A DNA stretch of 64,000 nt from Promineifilum sp019695075 (GTDB lineage Bacteria > Chloroflexota > Anaerolineae > Promineifilales > Promineifilaceae). Under the pieces are notes generated by a model that saw only the letters and a program-made list of their open reading frames with translations, made no database searches and was not told the origin of the DNA. Below, piece by piece: positions 46,375 through 55,345 of this stretch; within the stretch, counting starts at the first letter, position 1, and every line of letters starts with the position of its first letter. The DNA lies in the NCBI GenBank assembly GCA_026129185.1, contig JAHCIO010000026.1, forward strand, positions 1 to 64,000, read 5' to 3'. Both the position numbers and the translations under genes were made by a program.

Positions 46375-46505
46375 GTGGAATCGGTATCGGGGAGCTTACG
46401 CCGCTTGGTCGTTGAGCGGGCAAACGAGCGGTGATCGTTCTGAGACTCAATCGTGATGAGCGAGTGGCGGAACGCCGCCGACTCATTACGGCAGGTCTCT
46501 ACTAG
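46375..46505 (+). pseudogene. HNH endonuclease remnant with internal deletion
   Basis: GTG at 46375 opens SLRRLVVERANER, the typical HNH head just before its first Cys, then a stop. In the next frame VLRLNRDERVAERRRLITAG and a stop follow, resembling the family's C-terminal helix. The zinc and HNH core is absent. The position behind the 46022 gene supports the reading. Confidence 0.45.
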
Positions 46506-46565
46506 AGACCATTTGGTGCAAGAGCCTTTGTCTAGGTCTACTGTGTTAGACAGGAAGAGAAAACC

Positions 46566-47777
46566 ATGCCCACTGAAGCCTACATCTACGACGCCATCCG
46601 CACCCCCCGCGGCCGCGGCAAAGCCAACGGCTCGCTGCACGAAGTCCGGCCGCTTGACCTGCTGAAGACGCTCTTCGACGAGATGCGCGTTCGCTACGAC
46701 CTGGACACATCACAGGTAGACGACGTATTGCTCGGCTGCGTCACGCCGGTCAAGGAGCAGGGCGGCAACATCGCCCGCACCGCGCCGCTCTACGCCGGCT
46801 GGGACCTGGATTTGCCCGGCGCGCAACTCAATCGCTTCTGCGCCTCCGGCCTGGAGGCGGTCAACCTGGCGGCCATGAAGGTGCGCTCCGGCTGGGAGGA
46901 GCTGGTCGTGGCCGGCGGCGTGGAGTCGATGTCGCGCATCCCGATGGGCAGCGACGGCGGGGCCATGTGGGACGACTACGAGGTGATGGGCCAACTCGAC
47001 ATCGTGCCCCAGGGCATCAGCGCCGACCTGATTGCCTCGTTGGAGGGCTTCAGCCGCGCCGACGTGGACGCCTACGCCCTGCAATCGCAGCAGCGCGCCG
47101 CCGCCGCCCAACGCGAAGGGCGCTTCACTTCCATCGTCCCCGTTCGCGACGCCAACGGCCGCGTCCTGCTCGACTGTGACGAGCACGCCCGCGCCGACGC
47201 CACGCTGGAAGGCCTGGGCGCGCTCAAGCCGGCTTTCGTCGCCCTGGGCGCGATGGGCTTCGATGCCGTCGCCCTGCGCAAGTACCCGCAACTGACGGCC
47301 ATCGACCACGTCCACACCGCCGGCAATTCGTCGGGCATTGTGGACGGGGCGGCGCTGGTGCTGGTCGGGTCGAAGGCCAAGGGCGAGGCGCTGGGGCTGC
47401 GGCCGCGGGCGCGCATCGTCTCGGCCGCGCTGCTGGGCGACGAGCCGACGATCATGCTGACCGCCCCCGCGCCGACCTCTCAGCGGGCGCTGAAGAAGGC
47501 GGGCATGGCCGTCGGCGACATCGACCTGTTCGAGATCAACGAGGCCTTCGCCTCAGTCGTCCTCAAGTTCATCCGCGAGATGGGCCTGCCCGATGGTTCC
47601 GCGCGCGTCAACGTCAACGGCGGGGCCATCGCCCTGGGCCACCCGCTGGGGGCCACGGGGGCGATGATCCTGGGTACGGCGCTGGACGAACTGGAGCGGC
47701 GCGACCTGTCCACGGCGCTCATTACCCTTTGCGCCGGCGGCGGGATGGGGATCGCGACGATTATTGAGCGGGTATGA
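46566..47777 (+). CDS. Acetyl-CoA C-acyltransferase (thiolase)
   Basis: A 403-residue thiolase for beta-oxidation or acetoacetyl-CoA formation. The nucleophilic Cys lies in NRFCASGLEAVN. The other catalytic blocks are NEAFA, NVNGGAIALGHPLGATG and the C-terminal Cys in TLCAGGGMGIA. The start follows AGGAAGAGAAAACC. It stands alone, without a hydratase/dehydrogenase neighbour, so the exact chain-length role is open; FadA/AtoB-like type. Confidence 0.93.
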   Translation: MPTEAYIYDAIRTPRGRGKANGSLHEVRPLDLLKTLFDEMRVRYDLDTSQVDDVLLGCVTPVKEQGGNIARTAPLYAGWDLDLPGAQLNRFCASGLEAVNLAAMKVRSGWEELVVAGGVESMSRIPMGSDGGAMWDDYEVMGQLDIVPQGISADLIASLEGFSRADVDAYALQSQQRAAAAQREGRFTSIVPVRDANGRVLLDCDEHARADATLEGLGALKPAFVALGAMGFDAVALRKYPQLTAIDHVHTAGNSSGIVDGAALVLVGSKAKGEALGLRPRARIVSAALLGDEPTIMLTAPAPTSQRALKKAGMAVGDIDLFEINEAFASVVLKFIREMGLPDGSARVNVNGGAIALGHPLGATGAMILGTALDELERRDLSTALITLCAGGGMGIATIIERV

Positions 47778-47836
47778 TATGTGTGTCCGAATTGAGTTCG
47801 TAGGGACGCATCGGTTATGAGAACTTGCTGCTATGC

Positions 47837-47842
47837 TATAAT
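47837..47842 (+). promoter_or_regulatory. Extended -10 box of the toxin-antitoxin operon
   Basis: TATGCTATAAT with a weak TTATGA element 16 bases upstream; 55 bases before the antitoxin start codon. Confidence 0.45.
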
Positions 47843-47897
47843 GATGACTTGGCAGGGCGCACGTCGGATTAGGCGTTCCGGTCAAAAGGGGAATGAG

Positions 47898-48158
47898 ATG
47901 ACGTTTGTGGTCTTAAGCAAAGACGAGAACACGATCTCCTTGCCGGCCGAGCTAATGGATAAGTTAATGCTGCGAGAAGGAGACCAAGTCACTGCTATTC
48001 TCGACGGCCAGACGCTTCGTTTGGCCAAGCTGGATAGTTTCCTTCATCTACGAGGCGTATTTGCGGAAGATTCATCCTTCGATGAGGCGATGAATCTGCT
48101 TGAGCAATCGTGGCAATCATGGAACTCGGCGAGATCTGCATCGACACCAATGTTCTAA
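47898..48158 (+). CDS. AbrB/VapB-like antitoxin
   Basis: An 86-residue protein with an AbrB-type swapped-hairpin N-terminus (VVLSKDENTISLPAELMDKL, then LREGDQVTAILDGQTLRLAK). The C-terminal tail is meant for toxin binding. The start is the ATG after AGGGGAATGAG. The PIN toxin gene overlaps its last 40 bases in another frame. It should repress the operon and neutralise the toxin. Confidence 0.82.
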   Translation: MTFVVLSKDENTISLPAELMDKLMLREGDQVTAILDGQTLRLAKLDSFLHLRGVFAEDSSFDEAMNLLEQSWQSWNSARSASTPMF

Positions 48159-48559
48159 TCGCCTTCCTTAAGGGTCGTGATCCGGCGGCAACGGCCCTGG
48201 AATGGATTGTGCGCAATACACAGGTATTCGTTACAGCGATCACTGCCTATGAACTTCTTTTTGGAGTAGCCCGTGCGAATCGCAGAATAGGCGAGGATCA
48301 GTTGTTGGAGGTCATGGCCATTCTGCCATTTGATGCGCCCTCTGCAGCAAGGGCAGCCACCTTACACGACGCCTTGATTCGCAGCAACCAGGACATTGGC
48401 GTGAAAGACGTCATGATTGCCGCAATTTGCCAGCAGCATGATTTGCCCTTGCTCACTCTAAATGAGCGCCACTTCAACCGCGTCGAGGGATTAACTATTC
48501 TCACTCCAGAGCAAATTCTTCAACTGTTGGATTCCAGATCTTCCTTGCAGTCTGATTAG
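48119..48559 (+). CDS. PIN-domain (VapC-type) ribonuclease toxin
   Basis: A 146-residue toxin. The acidic PIN residues are visible: Asp in ICIDTNVLIAFLKG, Glu in TAYELLFGVA, Asp in IGVKDVMIAAICQQHDLPLL, and the following NERHF where a fourth acidic residue usually sits. The C-terminal LTILTPEQIL is the usual family ending. I chose the ATG at 48119; a GTG nine bases upstream is possible. It overlaps the antitoxin gene, so translation is coupled. Unlike the copy at 9.8 kb it looks intact. Confidence 0.88.
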   Translation: MELGEICIDTNVLIAFLKGRDPAATALEWIVRNTQVFVTAITAYELLFGVARANRRIGEDQLLEVMAILPFDAPSAARAATLHDALIRSNQDIGVKDVMIAAICQQHDLPLLTLNERHFNRVEGLTILTPEQILQLLDSRSSLQSD

Positions 48560-48633
48560 GTTATCGCAACCTCTTTCGTTGTGGGCCATACAGGGATACT
48601 CTCCCCTTTGCATCGTTTGCTGAATCGCCCAAC

Positions 48634-51183
48634 TCAGCCATCGCCATTCGCCACCCTCACCGGAATCGCCACCTCGTCAAACGTCCCGTCGGCGCGCACG
48701 ACCGTCAGCAGCAGCGTGTAGAGGCCATCGTCCAGGAGCGTCGTGTCCCATACGCCCAACTCGCCATCGGCCACGGCCGTCTCCCCGCGCGCGACGATGA
48801 GATGCATCGCCTCCGGCATCAGCCCGCTGAACCACGATAGCCGGTAGTAGGCGAAATCATCGCCGCCGGCCGAACCAACCACCGACCACTGACCTTGAGG
48901 CGACTCCTGTCGCCCGACCCCTTGAGGCGACTCCTGTCGCCCGACCACCGCCCACGGCTCCGGCGACGCCACCGCCGCGCCGCCCGACCGCGTGGGCACG
49001 CGACGGATGGGATCGTATTCGGTCGGCGGGGCGGGGATGCCGTGGTCGGCCGCCCACTGGGCCGCTTCGGGCGGGAAGACGGTGAAGACGCGCCGCTCGA
49101 CCAGGTTCGGCGGCGTGAAGATGGTCGCCAGCCGGCCGGTCTCGCGGTTGACGGCCACCTCACGCAGCATCGTGTCCGTAGCCGTCGGCTCTGTGCCGGC
49201 CACGAACCACTCAATCACCGTCGGGCAATCCGGCCCGCCACGCGACGGCGGCAGCCCGGACAGGGCGCAGACATCGACGGCGTGCAGCCCCGCCGGCCGC
49301 GGCCACTCCCCGGCCGGTTGCCCGCCCAGCGCCTGGTCAAACAGCGTCCGCCAGACGGGCACGGCGGCGTTGTCATCGCCGGCCGCGCCGCCGGCCCAGA
49401 CGCCGACCAGCCGCGCCGGCGACAGCCCCACAGTCCAGTCGCCGCCGGCGGCCGAGCGCCCGGTGGCCAGGGCCGCGCCGCCGGCATCGGTGCGCAGCAT
49501 GTCGGTCAGCAGCCAGGCCAGTTCCGGGCTGACCACGTCGCGGGTCTCTGGCGCAAGGGCGTAGACCTCCTCCCCCTGCCCGTCCAGCACGCGGACGACC
49601 GTCGCCGGGCGTGGCCGCGCCGCGCCGGGCGCGCCGGCCAGCGTGCCGCCGTTGCCGAGGGCGGCAAAGGCATGGGTCAGGCTGAGCAGGTCGGCCGAGA
49701 AGCCCTCCTGAGCGAAGGCCAGGCCGGGCGTCGCATCGCTGGCCAGCACGCCCAACGCGGCGGTGTTCTCCAGCACCCGCGCCACGCCCACCCAGCCGAG
49801 CATCTGCGTCGCCGGGGCGGCGCGGCCGGCGGCCAGCGCCGCGCGCAGCCGCAGCGGGCCGAGGGCGTCGCCGTCGTCGGGCGGCACGTAGGGTTGGCCG
49901 TCCTGCAGATAGATCTGCTCCACATCGTAGGTCAGGCTGGCGGCGGTGTAGCCCTGGCTGAGGGCCGACAGGGCGATGAACGGCCGCGCCAGCGTGCCGA
50001 CGGGCCGGGCCGCCAGCGGCGCGTCGCCGGCCAGGGCGAGGATCGCCCCGGTGGGCACGTCCAGAATGACAACGGCCGCGCCCTTGGTAGAGGCATCATC
50101 CGCCAGCGCCCCGGCCGCCGGGCAGGGCGGCCCGCCGCCAACCGGCTCGCCCCGGCCGGCCGCGGCCGCCGCCACACAGGCCGCCGCGGCTTGCAGCGGC
50201 AGGTCAAGCGTCGTCTCCACCTGGAAGCCGCCGCGGACGAGCCGCGCCGGCCCCAGCAGCCATTCCAGTTCCGCGCGAGCCAGCCGGGCAAAGGCCGGGG
50301 CGACGGCGTCGCTGCCCGGCGGCGGGGTCAGGCGGGCCAGCGCGTCGGCGGAACTGTCCGCCGCGTTCGCCCAGTCGCGCGCAACCATCGTCGCCAGCAC
50401 GCCGGCCGCGCCCGCCCGCGCCGCCGCGGGGTCATCGAACGGGTTGGCCGTCGGGTCTCGGCCCACGGCGGCCAGCAGCGCCGCCTCGGCCGGCGTCAGT
50501 TCGGTCGCGCCAACGCCGAAGTAGAGCCGCGCCGCCGCCTCGATACCATAGGCCAGGTGGCCGTAGTAGGTCGTGTTGAGCGTCCACTCCAGAACTTGCT
50601 CGCGGCCGAAGCGCCGTTCGATTTGCCAGCCGAGAAACCAGTCTTGCAGGGGAGGGTCTTCCGGCCGCAGATGAGCAGCCACCAGTTCGGCCAGCAGCGG
50701 CGACTGCGCCTGCGTCACCACCCCCGTGCGCGCCCACTCGGCTGCCGCGGCCGGCAGGTCAAGCGGCGGGCGGTCGAAGTAGGCCGGATCGGCCGCGGCC
50801 AGCGTGGCGCTGATGACCGCCGGCGGCAAGTCGTCATAGGCCAGCCAGCCCGCGCCGCCGAGGCGCGGATCGGTGATCTCGTCGATCAGCACCGGCGGGC
50901 GCAGGCCGTCGGCGGCGGGAGCGTCGTAGGCGTAGAGGCGGGTGGTGGCCACGGACGGCGCGTAGGCCGCGGGCAGGTCGCGCAGCGTCTCGATGTCGGG
51001 CAGGTCGCGGACGAAGGCCAGCAGCCCGGCCGCCCCGCCGGCCAGCGCCGCCACCGGGGCGAAGACGGCCGCCAGCGTCGCCAGCAGCGCAACGACGATC
51101 AGCGCGCGGGCCAGGCGCGGGCCGCGGGCGTTGGCCTGCCGGGCACGCGCCCGGCGGCGGCGGACAATGTCAATCGTGCGCAT
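48634..51183 (-). CDS. PBP1A-like protein lacking catalytic motifs (pseudoenzyme)
   Basis: An 849-residue membrane protein with one N-terminal helix and the class A PBP layout. Scaffold motifs of the GT51 domain remain (WQIERRFGREQVLEWTLNTT, YGIEAAARLYFG, TPAEAALLAAVGRDP). The catalytic Glu of the AxEDxxF motif is Ala (AAADPAYF) and GGSTITQQ is lost. In the transpeptidase part the SxxK site reads GTLARPF, the SxN site reads AGRAAPA, and KTGT reads ATGRSA. The C-terminal PBP tail (LSGLPPSRGGPDCPTVIEWF) and a beta domain are kept. The frame is intact over 849 codons, so it is probably a structural or regulatory PBP relative, not decay. Confidence 0.8.
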   Translation of the reverse strand: MRTIDIVRRRRARARQANARGPRLARALIVVALLATLAAVFAPVAALAGGAAGLLAFVRDLPDIETLRDLPAAYAPSVATTRLYAYDAPAADGLRPPVLIDEITDPRLGGAGWLAYDDLPPAVISATLAAADPAYFDRPPLDLPAAAAEWARTGVVTQAQSPLLAELVAAHLRPEDPPLQDWFLGWQIERRFGREQVLEWTLNTTYYGHLAYGIEAAARLYFGVGATELTPAEAALLAAVGRDPTANPFDDPAAARAGAAGVLATMVARDWANAADSSADALARLTPPPGSDAVAPAFARLARAELEWLLGPARLVRGGFQVETTLDLPLQAAAACVAAAAAGRGEPVGGGPPCPAAGALADDASTKGAAVVILDVPTGAILALAGDAPLAARPVGTLARPFIALSALSQGYTAASLTYDVEQIYLQDGQPYVPPDDGDALGPLRLRAALAAGRAAPATQMLGWVGVARVLENTAALGVLASDATPGLAFAQEGFSADLLSLTHAFAALGNGGTLAGAPGAARPRPATVVRVLDGQGEEVYALAPETRDVVSPELAWLLTDMLRTDAGGAALATGRSAAGGDWTVGLSPARLVGVWAGGAAGDDNAAVPVWRTLFDQALGGQPAGEWPRPAGLHAVDVCALSGLPPSRGGPDCPTVIEWFVAGTEPTATDTMLREVAVNRETGRLATIFTPPNLVERRVFTVFPPEAAQWAADHGIPAPPTEYDPIRRVPTRSGGAAVASPEPWAVVGRQESPQGVGRQESPQGQWSVVGSAGGDDFAYYRLSWFSGLMPEAMHLIVARGETAVADGELGVWDTTLLDDGLYTLLLTVVRADGTFDEVAIPVRVANGDG
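48893..48946. repeat. Two 27-bp palindromic units in frame
   Basis: Copies 48893-48919 and 48920-48946 each hold the palindrome GGCGACTCCTGTCGCC. They are read as two copies of VGRQESPQG in a linker of the PBP-like protein. A GAC-rich repeat (ACCACCGACCACTGACC) adjoins. Confidence 0.8.
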
Positions 51184-51230
51184 CGGCCCGATTGTCGCCG
51201 CGAGCGGGCCAGCAGGCAACCTGGCGCGGC

Positions 51231-53168
51231 CTAGCGCGTCACCTCAAAGGTGCTGAAGAGATAATCGGCCAACTCCTCCTGGGCCGGGTCGCCGTAGGTA
51301 AAGATCACCCGGAAGAAGAGGTTAGGCTCCTGCAGGTAGGTGAATACCTTGACGCGATATAGGTCGTCCTGATCCATGAAAGAGGACACAAGGCCCACAG
51401 CGCCCGTCTGCGTCGTGATCGTCTGATGGCCTAACAACCGCAGCCCCATCTCGATCCCTTCGGCCTCCAGTTGGACGCCCAGACCGTCTAGCGTCCAGGT
51501 TTGACCATCGCTCAGGGGTAGTTCTGCTTCCAGTTGGCCGATGACGACGCCCATGTCGGGAGAAACCCAGCAGTGGAAGTAGCCGTGGCAAATCGGTAGT
51601 TGGTAATTCTCCTTGAAGTCAAAAGGAAAAGCGATGGCGAAGGGCAGGTCGTCGCTCTCGTAGCGGGCCAGCGAGCCGACGGGGCTGGTCAGCGGTGTGG
51701 CCGTGGGCGGCGGCGACACCGGGGTCGGCCCGCCGCTGTATGGCTGGCGCAGCGTGACGAGATAGCCGCCCGCGTTCTGGCCCTGCGTGTCGGTGACGAG
51801 CACACGGAAGTTGCCCACGCCCGGCGGCGCAAACGTCAGCTCGGCATCGTGGTCATTCAGACCGCCACCGCTGCTTTCATCCTCTACAGCGTAGTCAACG
51901 CCCAGGGCGACCGGTTCGATGAGCAAAAAGGGATCGATGAGGAGGGAACTGACGTTGATGTTGAATTCCCGCGTGTTGAAGAGGGTCATACGGAAGACGT
52001 CGATATCGACCGGATAGTCGCTCAGCCCCTCATACGTCATGTCTGGGCGGAGCGATTGGCCGTCGTCCGGGTCAGTATAGGGCATGAGCGACTGGTTGCT
52101 CTCCAAGACAAAAGACCCCGGCCACACGTCATGCTGGCGCACGATGACGAAATACGGCCCGGCGGTCGTGGTGGTCAATTGCGCCTGTTCGCTGCCCTCG
52201 GTACTGTTATCCCCCAGGGCGAAATCGATGTTGCGAATGTCCTGAATGACGATCACGGCATCATTCTCGCTCTCAACCGCGATGGTGATCGTCGTGCCCA
52301 GGGGGACGTCGGCCACAAACACGGCGTGCGTCCAGTTATCGGCGATATCGAACGTGTGGTGGGTGTCCGCGGCCTGCGGATCGACGCCGCGCGCCGTGTC
52401 GGCCGGCCCGGCCAGCATGCGCTCCAGGCGCGGCTGGATGTCGGCCGCCGAAGCCACCATGCCGAATCCGGCGTCAGTCACACGGTGGCCAGTCAGGCCG
52501 ATCACCTCGCCGTCCATCGTCGCGGCGATGCCGCCGCTCTGGCCGCCGGCCACGGGGGCGTCTACCTGCAAAAAGGTCATGTCCAACGTCTCGTGCTCAT
52601 AGATGCGGGAGACGATGGCTTCGGTCAGCGTCGGTTGCGGCGCGCGCCCCGCTGTCCCCGGATAGCCGATCAGCAGCAACGGGCTGCCGACCTCAAGCCC
52701 TTCGCCATTGGCCAGGGGCAGGGGGGCAACGTCGGTCTCGATCGGCCCCAGTAGCGCCAGATCGCCCAGCAGGTCAAGACCGGCCACCGGGGCCACCATC
52801 TGCGCCCCGTCCGGGAAGACAAGCGCCGCCTCCTGGATAGGCCAGACGACGTGGGCGTTGGTCAAGATGTAGTTACCCTCAATGAGCACGCCGCTGCCGA
52901 ACATGCCCCCCGACTCGATGCGCACAACGGCCGGCGACAGGCTCTCGAAAATGCCACGGGGCGTCAGGGGGGTTGCGGTCGGGCTGGGCGTCCGTGTGGG
53001 CCGCGGTGTAGCCGTCGGTGCGGCGGTGGCCGTGGCGCTGGGCTGGGCCGCCGCCCGGGCCTGTTCGGTCAAAACGATGGCCGTGGCCACGGCATCGGCC
53101 GACGGCTGGGACGCGCAACCAACAGCAAATAACAAAGCGGAGACGAAGGCAGCGATGAGGCGGCGCAT
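51231..53168 (-). CDS. Trypsin-like (S1C) protease lipoprotein, copy 1
   Basis: A 645-residue lipoprotein (LLFAVGC lipobox) with a Thr/Pro linker to about residue 70. The protease domain has His in ILTNAHVVWP, Asp in LDLLGDLALLG and Ser in VAGGQSGG, the triad of DegP-like proteases. No PDZ is seen. Two PPC-like beta domains follow (about 280-380 and 385-490), then a C-terminal alpha/beta domain ending YLFSTFEVTR. It acts outside the membrane. It is the downstream member of a tandem duplicate with the gene at 53301; the signal peptides and leaders are almost identical while the mature parts have diverged. Confidence 0.87.
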   Translation of the reverse strand: MRRLIAAFVSALLFAVGCASQPSADAVATAIVLTEQARAAAQPSATATAAPTATPRPTRTPSPTATPLTPRGIFESLSPAVVRIESGGMFGSGVLIEGNYILTNAHVVWPIQEAALVFPDGAQMVAPVAGLDLLGDLALLGPIETDVAPLPLANGEGLEVGSPLLLIGYPGTAGRAPQPTLTEAIVSRIYEHETLDMTFLQVDAPVAGGQSGGIAATMDGEVIGLTGHRVTDAGFGMVASAADIQPRLERMLAGPADTARGVDPQAADTHHTFDIADNWTHAVFVADVPLGTTITIAVESENDAVIVIQDIRNIDFALGDNSTEGSEQAQLTTTTAGPYFVIVRQHDVWPGSFVLESNQSLMPYTDPDDGQSLRPDMTYEGLSDYPVDIDVFRMTLFNTREFNINVSSLLIDPFLLIEPVALGVDYAVEDESSGGGLNDHDAELTFAPPGVGNFRVLVTDTQGQNAGGYLVTLRQPYSGGPTPVSPPPTATPLTSPVGSLARYESDDLPFAIAFPFDFKENYQLPICHGYFHCWVSPDMGVVIGQLEAELPLSDGQTWTLDGLGVQLEAEGIEMGLRLLGHQTITTQTGAVGLVSSFMDQDDLYRVKVFTYLQEPNLFFRVIFTYGDPAQEELADYLFSTFEVTR

Positions 53169-53275
53169 GGTGGCTCCTATAGTAAGGGATGGCGTGAATC
53201 AACCGGACTGGAAGCCGGATGAAACGATCATACCGCCCCTGGCTATCGCGTCAACTTACGCTTTCATCCGCTTAT
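53169..53275. repeat. Duplicated leader, copy 1
   Basis: About 107 bases upstream of copy 1 match 55239-55345 with only a few differences. The match includes the bases that encode the end (RMKA and stop) of the gene at 55326, which is out of place here. Confidence 0.8.
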
Positions 53276-53300
53276 TTTGAGGCACCACGGCGGCCGGGGC

Positions 53301-55238
53301 TTAGCGCGTCACTTCGAACGTGCTGAAGACGTAATCGATCAGTTCCTCCTGCGCCGGGTCCTGGTAGATGAAAACGATCGAGATGGCCGCATCGCTGTCC
53401 AGCATGTAGGAGAAAATCTTGAGGTGAAGCTCCATCTCCGGGTGGGCAAAGGACATGATCAGGGCCGGCTCATTGAGAGCGCTGACGATATCCTCGCGGC
53501 CTACGAAGTCCATGCCCGTCGCCGCCGGCATATTCTCCTGATAGGACTGGGCCATCTCGTCCAGGGTTCGCGGCGCGCCGGCCCGGCCAAGCTCGAACTC
53601 GACGACACCGATGAAGTTCTCGCCCAGCGCGTCGGCAAAACAGGTGCGGTAGGCTTGCTCCGGGCACTCCGCCATGCGTGAGATGTCCTCGAATTCGGCC
53701 GGGTAGGCGAAGGCAAACGGAAACAGGTCGCTTTCCCAACGGGTCAGTTCGCCGAACGGGCTAACGATGGGCGTCGGCGTCGGTTCAAACATAGTGGGCG
53801 TCGGCGCGCCTTCGTAGGCTTCGCGGACTTCAAGCTGGTAGCCGCCGGAGAGCACGCCGGTTGGCTCAATGATAATGAGCTTGTACAAGCCCGGGCTGGG
53901 CGCCTGGAAGGTCAACTCAGCATCCGTGTCGAAGAGGCCGCCGCCGCTATTGTCGTCCTCCACACCTGAATCGAGTCCCAGCGTCGCCGAGCGGACCAAT
54001 AACACCGGATCGACCAGCAGCGAACTGACGTGAATATTGACGATCTGATCCTTGCCGAGGGTCAGGTCTATGGTATCGGCATCGTAGGGGGTATCGAGCA
54101 CCCCTTCGTAGGTCTCGCCCAGTAATACTTGCTGACCATCGTCGGGATCAAGATAGGGCGTCCAGACGACGTTGCTCTTGAGCGTATAGGACTCATTGTC
54201 GTCAAAGTGCCCCAGCAACAGGTAGTACGTGCCGGGGTTCTCTACAGTTAGCCTGATCGTCTCAATACCGTGACTGGTCTCGTCGGCCAGGGCGCTGTCG
54301 TCGGGCGTGGGGCCGAGAAGCTGCATCAGCGCGTCGCCGTTGCCGTCGACTGTCACCTCCAGCTCTGTGCCCTTGTCCAGGTCAGCAGTGAATATGCGCA
54401 TCTCGTCCGTGCGGTGAAGGCGAACGAAGTGCCTGTCCGCAGCTTCCAACAGGTCCGGGCCGCGCTCGCTGGCCGGCGCGCCCTGGCCGGCGACAATGCT
54501 ATCCACGCGCGATCGGATGTCGGCCGTTGCCGCGATGAGGCCATACTGCGCCTCGGTGATGCGATTGCCGGTCAGGCCAACCACCTCGCCGTCCATCGTC
54601 ACGGCGATGCCGCCGCTCTGGCCGCCGGCGACGGGGGCGCTCACCTGGAAATAGGTGATGTCAAATGTCTCCTGCTCGCGCAGACGCGAGATGAGTGTCT
54701 CGGTCAGCGTTGGCTTCGGGGCGCTGGTCACGTCGCCCGGATAGCCGATCAGCAGTAGCGTGTCACCGATCGCCAGTTCCTGGTTGTCGGACAGCGCCAG
54801 CGGCGCGATGTCCGTCTCCACTGGCCCCAGCACGGCCAGGTCGGCCAGCAGATCCACGCCAACGACCGGCACAGCCGCCAGCGTTGTGCCGTCGGGGAAG
54901 GTGACGATGGCGTCCTGAGCCGGCCAGACGACGTGGGCATTGGTCAGGATGTAGTTGCCCTCGATCAGCACGCCGCTGCCAAAGCCGCTGTCCGACTCGA
55001 TGCGCACGACGGCCGGCGACAGGCTCTCGAAGATGCCGGTCGGCGTCAGGGGCGCGGGCGTGGCCGTGGCTGTGGGGAGAGGCGTGGGCGTCGCCGTCGG
55101 TTCAGGCGATGGGGTGGCCGTGGGTTGGGCCTGCTGGGTCAGGACAATGGCCGTGGCCACGGCATCGGCCGACGGCTGGGACGCGCAACCAACAGCAAAC
55201 AGCAGAGCGGAGACGAAGGCAGCGATGAGGCGGCGCAT
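53301..55238 (-). CDS. Trypsin-like (S1C) protease lipoprotein, copy 2
   Basis: A 645-residue lipoprotein with the same plan as its neighbour: identical first 34 residues, Thr/Pro linker, His in ILTNAHVVWP, Asp in VDLLADLAVLG and Ser in VAGGQSGG. Two PPC-like domains and the tail YVFSTFEVTR follow. The C-terminal domain differs most. This copy still abuts the gene that supplies its leader (55326-55916), so it is probably the ancestral position. Substrates are unknown; envelope protein quality control or defence against damaged proteins is the family theme. Confidence 0.87.
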   Translation of the reverse strand: MRRLIAAFVSALLFAVGCASQPSADAVATAIVLTQQAQPTATPSPEPTATPTPLPTATATPAPLTPTGIFESLSPAVVRIESDSGFGSGVLIEGNYILTNAHVVWPAQDAIVTFPDGTTLAAVPVVGVDLLADLAVLGPVETDIAPLALSDNQELAIGDTLLLIGYPGDVTSAPKPTLTETLISRLREQETFDITYFQVSAPVAGGQSGGIAVTMDGEVVGLTGNRITEAQYGLIAATADIRSRVDSIVAGQGAPASERGPDLLEAADRHFVRLHRTDEMRIFTADLDKGTELEVTVDGNGDALMQLLGPTPDDSALADETSHGIETIRLTVENPGTYYLLLGHFDDNESYTLKSNVVWTPYLDPDDGQQVLLGETYEGVLDTPYDADTIDLTLGKDQIVNIHVSSLLVDPVLLVRSATLGLDSGVEDDNSGGGLFDTDAELTFQAPSPGLYKLIIIEPTGVLSGGYQLEVREAYEGAPTPTMFEPTPTPIVSPFGELTRWESDLFPFAFAYPAEFEDISRMAECPEQAYRTCFADALGENFIGVVEFELGRAGAPRTLDEMAQSYQENMPAATGMDFVGREDIVSALNEPALIMSFAHPEMELHLKIFSYMLDSDAAISIVFIYQDPAQEELIDYVFSTFEVTR

Positions 55239-55345
55239 GGTGGCTCCTATGATAAGGGATGGCGTGAATCAACCGGACTGGAAGCCGGATGAGACGATCA
55301 TACCGCCCCTGGCTGTCGCGTCAACTTACGCTTTCATCCGCTGCA
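55239..55345. repeat. Duplicated leader, copy 2 (original context)
   Basis: Matches 53169-53275. It overlaps the last 20 bases of the gene at 55326-55916, which shows where the duplicated segment came from. Confidence 0.8.

Noticed and set aside
48634..51183. PBP-like gene as a plain pseudogene
   Set aside because: The frame is uninterrupted for 849 codons with conserved structural motifs and tail, which argues for a maintained protein.
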